DNA of 64,000 nucleotides, taken from assembly GCF_001633105.1 (NCBI RefSeq), contig NZ_LUKZ01000009.1:463716-527715 (forward strand), in the 5' to 3' direction. Shown one piece after another: positions 59,557 to 64,000 of this stretch. The position numbers and the translations under genes are program-made. Every line of letters begins with the position of its first letter. Within the stretch, counting starts at the first letter, position 1. Under the pieces are notes generated by a model that had not been told where the DNA came from, did not search any database, and saw nothing but the letters and a program-made list of their open reading frames with translations. This stretch comes from Acidovorax sp. GW101-3H11 (GTDB taxonomy: Bacteria; Pseudomonadota; Gammaproteobacteria; Burkholderiales; Burkholderiaceae_C).

Positions 59557-60144
59557 TCAGGCCTCAAACTGCGTCGGGTTCTTGCCCCGGATGGGCGCAT
59601 AAAACGCCTTGATGGCCGCCATGTCGCGCTCCACATCGCCCGTGGGCTCAAACACCGGGCCCAGCCCACCCACCTTGCGGCCATAGTCCACAAACGCGAG
59701 CACGATGGGCACACCTGCCTGCTGGGCGATGAAATAAAAGCCCGTCTTCCAATGCCGCGTTTTGCCGCGCGTGCCCTCGGGCGGCACGATGAGCTGCATG
59801 GGGCCTTCCGCATCCCGCATGGCCTGGGCCGAGCTGGCCACCAGGTTGTTGGCCTGGCTTCGGTCCACCGGGATGCCGCCCAGCCAGCGCATCACCCCGC
59901 CAAACGGCGCCTTGAACAGGCTGTGTTTGCCCATCCAGTACACCCGCAGCCGCAGCGAGAACGCCAGCATCAGGGTGTAGGGCAGGTCCCAGTTACTGGT
60001 GTGGGGTGCAGCGATCAGCACACTTTTGGCGGCATGGGCAGGCAAGGCGCCTTCGACCTTCCAGCCGGTGATGCGCAGGGTCAAACGGGAAAAAGCGCGC
60101 AGGAGCGTGTTGACAACCGGCGTGTCGAAAATGGTGTGGTGCAT
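59557..60144 (-). CDS. PlsC-type 1-acylglycerol-3-phosphate acyltransferase family protein
   Basis: A 195-residue acyltransferase fold. Motifs of the family are HTSNWDLP (Hx4D catalytic pair), WMGKHSLFKAPFGGVMRWLG and PPEGTRGKTRHWKTGFYFIA. It lacks clear membrane segments apart from a hydrophobic N-terminal stretch. At this length it belongs to the short, soluble-looking branch often found in betaproteobacteria; the acyl acceptor could be lysophosphatidate or another glycerol- or lipid-linked substrate. Monocistronic, convergent with lrp. Confidence 0.88.
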   Translation of the reverse strand: MHHTIFDTPVVNTLLRAFSRLTLRITGWKVEGALPAHAAKSVLIAAPHTSNWDLPYTLMLAFSLRLRVYWMGKHSLFKAPFGGVMRWLGGIPVDRSQANNLVASSAQAMRDAEGPMQLIVPPEGTRGKTRHWKTGFYFIAQQAGVPIVLAFVDYGRKVGGLGPVFEPTGDVERDMAAIKAFYAPIRGKNPTQFEA

Positions 60145-60342
60145 GGGAAGCGTTCGTGGCGCACAGGGTATCCAAGGCGCACAAAAATAGACAGAACCGG
60201 CAGTGCAATTGCTACGTTGCTAAACGCTGTGGCGGGGATTGATCGCCTGCCCCAACTTTCCGCGCTTTTTCGACGTACGTAGAAAGACCGTCAAAAAACC
60301 AGTTCGGCCAAATCAACAATGAGCAGGCGCCGCAAGTACCGA

Positions 60343-61635
60343 TCAGTTTGCTGGTTCCACCGAAAAATAATACGAGAGACGCTGCTGCGGATTCAACCAC
60401 CTAAGCACGTCGAGTGGCAAGGTTGAAGGACGCAAGGCTTCGGCAATTTTTAGATCAGGCTCGGTATGCAACTCGACCACGGGCGCTTCCTCCTTCGGAA
60501 GTTCGGGCGAATAAACCAACACCTGCGGGCGTAGGCTTTCAGCTCCAGGAGCCACCACCAAGGCCAGTGAGTCATCTGACAACTGCACCACGGTGCCCGG
60601 AGGATAGACCCCCAACATCTTTACCAAGGCTCCCAGGAGCGAGGCGTCATAGCGGCTCGACTCGGTGCGGAACATGTGCGACAAGGCCTCCGCTGGCATC
60701 AGCGGCTCTTGGTCCAGAGCCTCAGGTGTGCATAAGTTGTCGTAGCGATTGACCAAAGCCAGTATGGATGCTTGCCGGCTCATATCCTTATGAGCCCGAG
60801 GAAAGCCGGAGCCATCCAGCGCTTCATGGTGATCCGCAATGGCCGCAAGCGCATCCTTGCTGAAAGCGCCAGACTCGTTCGCCAACTGGTAGGAAAACAT
60901 CACATGCTGATGCACAAAGGCTTCCTCATGCTTTTTGCGCTTGATGGTTTTGAACAGATGCGCGGGCACTTTAACTTTGCCAGCATCATGCACCAGAGCT
61001 GCCATCGCAAGGTCAGAAAGCTCTCGTTCGGTCAGCCCGGCTTTTTTGCCAAGCAGCATGCACAACGTCATCACGTTGAGCGCATGGAATTGCGGTCCCT
61101 GGTCCTTTTTGTCGCCAAGCAAATGCAGCAACACCTCCTTGCTGCGCGCAATGGCCGAAGCCGTGTCGTTTGACAACTCAGAAATCATCTCCCCAGCCGC
61201 TTTGGGAGAACGCTGCAGGGTCAACAAGGCTTCTCGGGTTTTACGAGCAGCATCTTCCCAAGAACGTTCAGCACGTGCCGCCGCGTCTCGCTGCCGCTGG
61301 CGCTTTTGCTTCTTCTGCTCTTCCTTCAGCTTGATTTCAGCCTGCAACGCCGCTCGCTCTGCAGCCTGCTGTGCCAAGCGTTGCACCTCCAACTCCTCTG
61401 TGGTTGGCGGAGGAGGTACGTATTCCGGAGGAACCACAGAGCTTTTGTCCGGGAAATAAAGCACCCGGTCATCAATTCCGAGCGACTGGATGACCTCGAC
61501 ATCCTTGGTGTTCTTGATCAGGAACCTGTTGGAGATGAACGGGTGCTCGTCCCAACGGACTTTGAGCCAAACGTAGAGACCAGGCACCAGTTGGCTGGGA
61601 TGGATAGCTACGGGGGTTCCGGGACTTCTCCACAT
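60343..61635 (-). CDS. HD-GYP domain protein with DUF3391-type N-terminus
   Basis: A 430-residue c-di-GMP phosphodiesterase candidate. Residues ~1-90 resemble DUF3391 (VPGLYVWLKVRWDEHPFISN), followed by a long Lys/Glu/Arg-rich coiled coil (115-165). The HD-GYP domain spans about 200-390 with HDAGKVKVPAHLF and HHEALDGSGFPR; the tyrosine of GYP is phenylalanine, a common substitution. I start at 61635 (MWRSPGTPVAI) with GAGGA about 12 bases upstream; an upstream frame is not protein-like. Confidence 0.9.
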   Translation of the reverse strand: MWRSPGTPVAIHPSQLVPGLYVWLKVRWDEHPFISNRFLIKNTKDVEVIQSLGIDDRVLYFPDKSSVVPPEYVPPPPTTEELEVQRLAQQAAERAALQAEIKLKEEQKKQKRQRQRDAAARAERSWEDAARKTREALLTLQRSPKAAGEMISELSNDTASAIARSKEVLLHLLGDKKDQGPQFHALNVMTLCMLLGKKAGLTERELSDLAMAALVHDAGKVKVPAHLFKTIKRKKHEEAFVHQHVMFSYQLANESGAFSKDALAAIADHHEALDGSGFPRAHKDMSRQASILALVNRYDNLCTPEALDQEPLMPAEALSHMFRTESSRYDASLLGALVKMLGVYPPGTVVQLSDDSLALVVAPGAESLRPQVLVYSPELPKEEAPVVELHTEPDLKIAEALRPSTLPLDVLRWLNPQQRLSYYFSVEPAN

Positions 61636-61902
61636 GATTCTATTGATCCTCGTCTGAAACGATATGTACTGCTCCCAGGTGACTATAGCGATATTGATAG
61701 CAAACAAGCGTTGTGAAATAACGTCCTTTTGCATATTTCGTCAGTTTCAATGGCTCACTGACACCAAACTTGCTTTGACGCAAGGTGGCCATGAGCAGTC
61801 CTTGTCTTCAAACGTGAAACGCTGCAATGCATTCGCTGCGACAATTCGGCCCCTTCTTCCTGTTTCATCTACCAAGCCTCACTAGGCTTTTCAGCGCAGA
61901 CG

Positions 61903-63006
61903 GTGCTACAGCTGCAGCCAACAACCCATACCGAGCCCTCAGACAACGTGTCGCCCGTTCCCCTAGCTCCCGCATTCAGCCCCTGGCGCATGTCCATCGC
62001 CCCCATGATGGACTGGACCGACCGCCACTGCCGTTACTTTCACCGGCTGCTGACCCGCCAGACCCTGCTGTACACCGAGATGGTGAACGCGGGCGCCATC
62101 ATCCATGGCGGCACCGAGCGCCACCTGCGCTTCAACGCCGAAGAGCACCCCGTGGCCCTGCAGTTGGGCGGCAACGAGCCCGACAAGCTGGCCCAGGCCG
62201 CTAGGCTGGGCGAGCAATGGGGCTACGACGAAATCAACCTCAACTGCGGCTGTCCCAGCGACCGGGTGCAGCGCGGCGCCTTTGGCGCCAGCCTGATGAA
62301 AGCGCCCCAACTGGTGGCCGACTGCGTGAAGGCTATGAAGGATGTGGTCAGCGTGCCCGTGACCGTCAAGCACCGCATCGGCATCGACAAGGTGGAGGAA
62401 TACGGCTTTGTGCGCGACTTCATCGGCACCGTGGCCGAGGCGGGCTGCACCGTGTTCATCGTGCATGCGCGCAACGCCTGGCTGCAGGGCCTCTCCCCGA
62501 AGGAAAACCGCGACATCCCGCCGCTGCGCTACGAGGTGGTGCACCGCCTCAAGGCCGAGTTTCCGCAGTTCACCATTGCCATCAACGGCGGCATCCAGAC
62601 CGATGACGTGGTGCTGGAGCAGCTCGACCACCTGGACGGCGTGATGATCGGCCGCGAGGCGTACCACAACCCCTGGTGGCTGGCGCGCTGGGACCAGCTC
62701 TACTACGGCGGTGCCCCCTGCCCCCTGACCCGCGAAGAGGTGGAGCTGGCCATGGTCGAGTACATGGAACGCGAGGCCGCTCAACACGGCACGCCCTGGC
62801 CCCACATCGCCCGCCACATGCTGGGCCTGCGCCACAGCCTGCCCGGCGCCCGCATCTGGCGCCAGGTGTGGAGCAACCATCTGCTCAAGGACCGGCCCGC
62901 ACGCGAGGTGCATGCGCTGGCGAAGGAAACCTATGGCACTTTTGCCTATGGGCAAACGGCCGAAGCAGCAACTGCAAGCTCAGTGAGACAAGATGAATCG
63001 GTTTGA
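61903..63006 (+). CDS. dusA: tRNA-dihydrouridine(20/20a) synthase DusA
   Basis: FMN enzyme that reduces uridine in the tRNA D-loop. The core starts PWRMSIAPMMDWTDRHCRYF, the DusA-specific form, and continues with NLNCGCPSDRVQRGAFGASL (catalytic Cys in GCPS), VKHRIGID and INGGIQTDDV. The 367-codon frame begins at a GTG at 61903; a later GTG at 61948 or the ATG at 61990 are possible, so the first 15-30 residues are uncertain. Its stop lies 14 bases inside the GNAT gene. Confidence 0.96.
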   Translation: MLQLQPTTHTEPSDNVSPVPLAPAFSPWRMSIAPMMDWTDRHCRYFHRLLTRQTLLYTEMVNAGAIIHGGTERHLRFNAEEHPVALQLGGNEPDKLAQAARLGEQWGYDEINLNCGCPSDRVQRGAFGASLMKAPQLVADCVKAMKDVVSVPVTVKHRIGIDKVEEYGFVRDFIGTVAEAGCTVFIVHARNAWLQGLSPKENRDIPPLRYEVVHRLKAEFPQFTIAINGGIQTDDVVLEQLDHLDGVMIGREAYHNPWWLARWDQLYYGGAPCPLTREEVELAMVEYMEREAAQHGTPWPHIARHMLGLRHSLPGARIWRQVWSNHLLKDRPAREVHALAKETYGTFAYGQTAEAATASSVRQDESV

Positions 63007-63559
63007 CCGCCTCACCAACAACAAAACACTGAAGGCGGCCCGGGTGCTCGGCCGAATGACTCTGCGCGCGCCCCTGCCGTCGGATGAAGCCATTTTTACA
63101 ACCTTGGCTCAGCGGAGCCGCAGACTGCATGCCCCCTGGACTTCAGCGCCGTCAACCCCTGAAGCATTTGCAGCCTACCTGGAACAAATGGAGTCACCTG
63201 CAAACCGTTACTTCTTGGTCTGCCTGAAAGACTCGGCCCACGGTGATGAACAAATTGCGGGTGCCTTTCACATCTCCCAGATCGCAATGGGCAATTTCTG
63301 TAGCGCCTACCTGGGCTACTACGTTTTTGCGGGGTACGAACGCCGTGGGGTAATGCGCGCGGGACTACAACAACTGATCCGCCACGCATTTGGCGCCATG
63401 AAACTGCACCGTTTGGAGGCCAACATCCAGGTTGGAAATACAGCGTCTATCGCCCTGGTCAAGGCCTGTGGGTTCAATCAGGAAGGCTTCTCGCCCCGCT
63501 ACCTCAAAATCAATGGTCGCTGGCGGGACCATGAGCGCTGGGCCTTGGTCGCCCAGTGA
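62993..63559 (+). CDS. GNAT family N-acetyltransferase (RimJ/RimL-like)
   Basis: A 188-residue acetyl-CoA-dependent acetyltransferase. The acetyl-CoA site is GYERRGVMRAGLQQLIRHAF, preceded by FHISQIAMGNFCSAYLGYYV, and the C-terminal region RLEANIQVGNTASIALVKACGF is typical of RimJ/RimL proteins that acetylate N-terminal residues of ribosomal proteins. It overlaps dusA by 14 bases, so both are probably on one transcript; a shared translation-machinery role is plausible but unproven. Confidence 0.9.
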   Translation: MNRFDRLTNNKTLKAARVLGRMTLRAPLPSDEAIFTTLAQRSRRLHAPWTSAPSTPEAFAAYLEQMESPANRYFLVCLKDSAHGDEQIAGAFHISQIAMGNFCSAYLGYYVFAGYERRGVMRAGLQQLIRHAFGAMKLHRLEANIQVGNTASIALVKACGFNQEGFSPRYLKINGRWRDHERWALVAQ

Positions 63560-63615
63560 TTAGCCCGCCCGCAACCTGACGCTTCTAGCCCTGCTGTGTC
63601 TGTGCCGGGCGCCCG

Positions 63616-64000
63616 CTACACCTGCCGCGCCAGCCACACCGCCAGTGGCTCGGGCCGACCGAACAGGTAGCCCTGCAGGCATTCGCACTGGTTCTGCAGC
63701 AGAAAATCGGCCTGGGCGCGGGTTTCCACGCCCTCGGCCACCACGCGCAGGTTCAGGTGGCTGGCCACCGAAAGGATGGACTGCACGATGGCAGTGTCGC
63801 TCGGGTCGTCGGGCGTGTCCTGCACAAAACTCTTGTCGATCTTGAGCTCGAACAGCGGCAGGCGCTTGAGGTAGGCCAGGCTCGAATAGCCCGTGCCAAA
63901 GTCGTCGATGGAAAAGCGCACGCCCAGGCCCACGATTTCGGTCATGCGGGCGATGGTGTCGTCCAGGTCTTCGATGAGCAGGCTTTCCGTCATCTCCAGG
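63616..64000 (-). CDS. C-terminal part of an EAL-domain protein (runs off the window)
   Basis: Partial frame of at least 125 codons that continues beyond the window. It shows the second half of an EAL phosphodiesterase domain: MTESLLIED, FSIDDFGTGYSSLAYLKR, LKIDKSFVQDTPD, VAEGVETRAQADFLLQ and GYLFGRPEPL. The DDFGTG and AEGVET residues that coordinate metal and substrate are intact. The upstream EAL motif and any GGDEF or sensor domain lie outside the window. Confidence 0.95.
   Translation of the reverse strand, partial: LEMTESLLIEDLDDTIARMTEIVGLGVRFSIDDFGTGYSSLAYLKRLPLFELKIDKSFVQDTPDDPSDTAIVQSILSVASHLNLRVVAEGVETRAQADFLLQNQCECLQGYLFGRPEPLAVWLARQV

Overview
The window is high-GC chromosomal DNA with dense genes, short intergenic gaps and many 4-bp ATGA overlaps. 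The protein families (IorAB-type oxidoreductase, propionyl-CoA carboxylase/methylmalonyl-CoA mutase block, many c-di-GMP proteins, BigR-type sulfide detoxification) and a dispersed ~60-bp repeat (nine clear copies with TACTATT...ATAGCT...GCGC...GGCC-A/T-run) suggest a betaproteobacterium of the Comamonadaceae, Acidovorax-like. That placement is inference; there is no rRNA or tRNA here to test it. No CRISPR array, complete insertion sequence or prophage is visible.

Layout. 0-5.9 kb: a zinc-acquisition locus (FtsX-type ABC transporter, two small exported Cys/His-rich proteins, a DUF3299 protein, a ZnuD-like TonB-dependent receptor with a His-rich loop). 6-10 kb: a PAS-GGDEF protein, an AEC permease, a small membrane protein, PdxH. 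10-13.5 kb: a TetR regulator and a Tat-exported isoquinoline 1-oxidoreductase-type molybdenum enzyme sharing a GAAT-N4-ATTC operator. 13.7-16.6 kb: a LysR-controlled NmrA/flavodoxin pair. 16.6-20 kb: an apparently AT-richer patch of small unrecognised genes, immunity-like TPR protein, broken genes and hairpins. 20-23.5 kb: MobA-like nucleotidyltransferase, SodC, ChaC, a long palindromic element, an OmpA-like protein, GloA. 23.4-28.7 kb: a thioesterase divergent from a marR-MFS-MaoC-MATE operon, then an SDR. 28.7-33.7 kb: GGDEF-EAL protein, a periplasmic protein, SulP permease. 31.9-37 kb: a divergent persulfide regulon around BigR. 37.2-43 kb: a signalling operon (molybdopterin-fold periplasmic protein, hybrid kinase, HD-GYP regulator, double-receiver protein). 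43-53.3 kb: bioB, then the propionyl-CoA to succinyl-CoA pathway (VOC protein, pccA, pccB, meaB, mutase) divergent from a GntR regulator. 53.3-64 kb: a diguanylate cyclase, acyl-CoA ligase, nucleotidyltransferase-fold protein, saccharopine-dehydrogenase-like enzyme with Lrp regulator, PlsC-type acyltransferase, HD-GYP protein, DusA, GNAT and a truncated EAL protein.

How genes work together. BioB supplies the biotin used by PccA, whose lysine carries it. PccAB, an epimerase candidate, the mutase and its chaperone MeaB form one pathway. The MobA-like enzyme could serve the IorAB molybdenum enzyme. Seven proteins with GGDEF, EAL or HD-GYP domains make this a c-di-GMP-rich stretch. The most unusual items are a continuous GIY-YIG/MeaB reading frame whose linker is made of an inverted pair of REP-like repeats, and three places where the 60-bp dispersed repeat has become protein-coding sequence.
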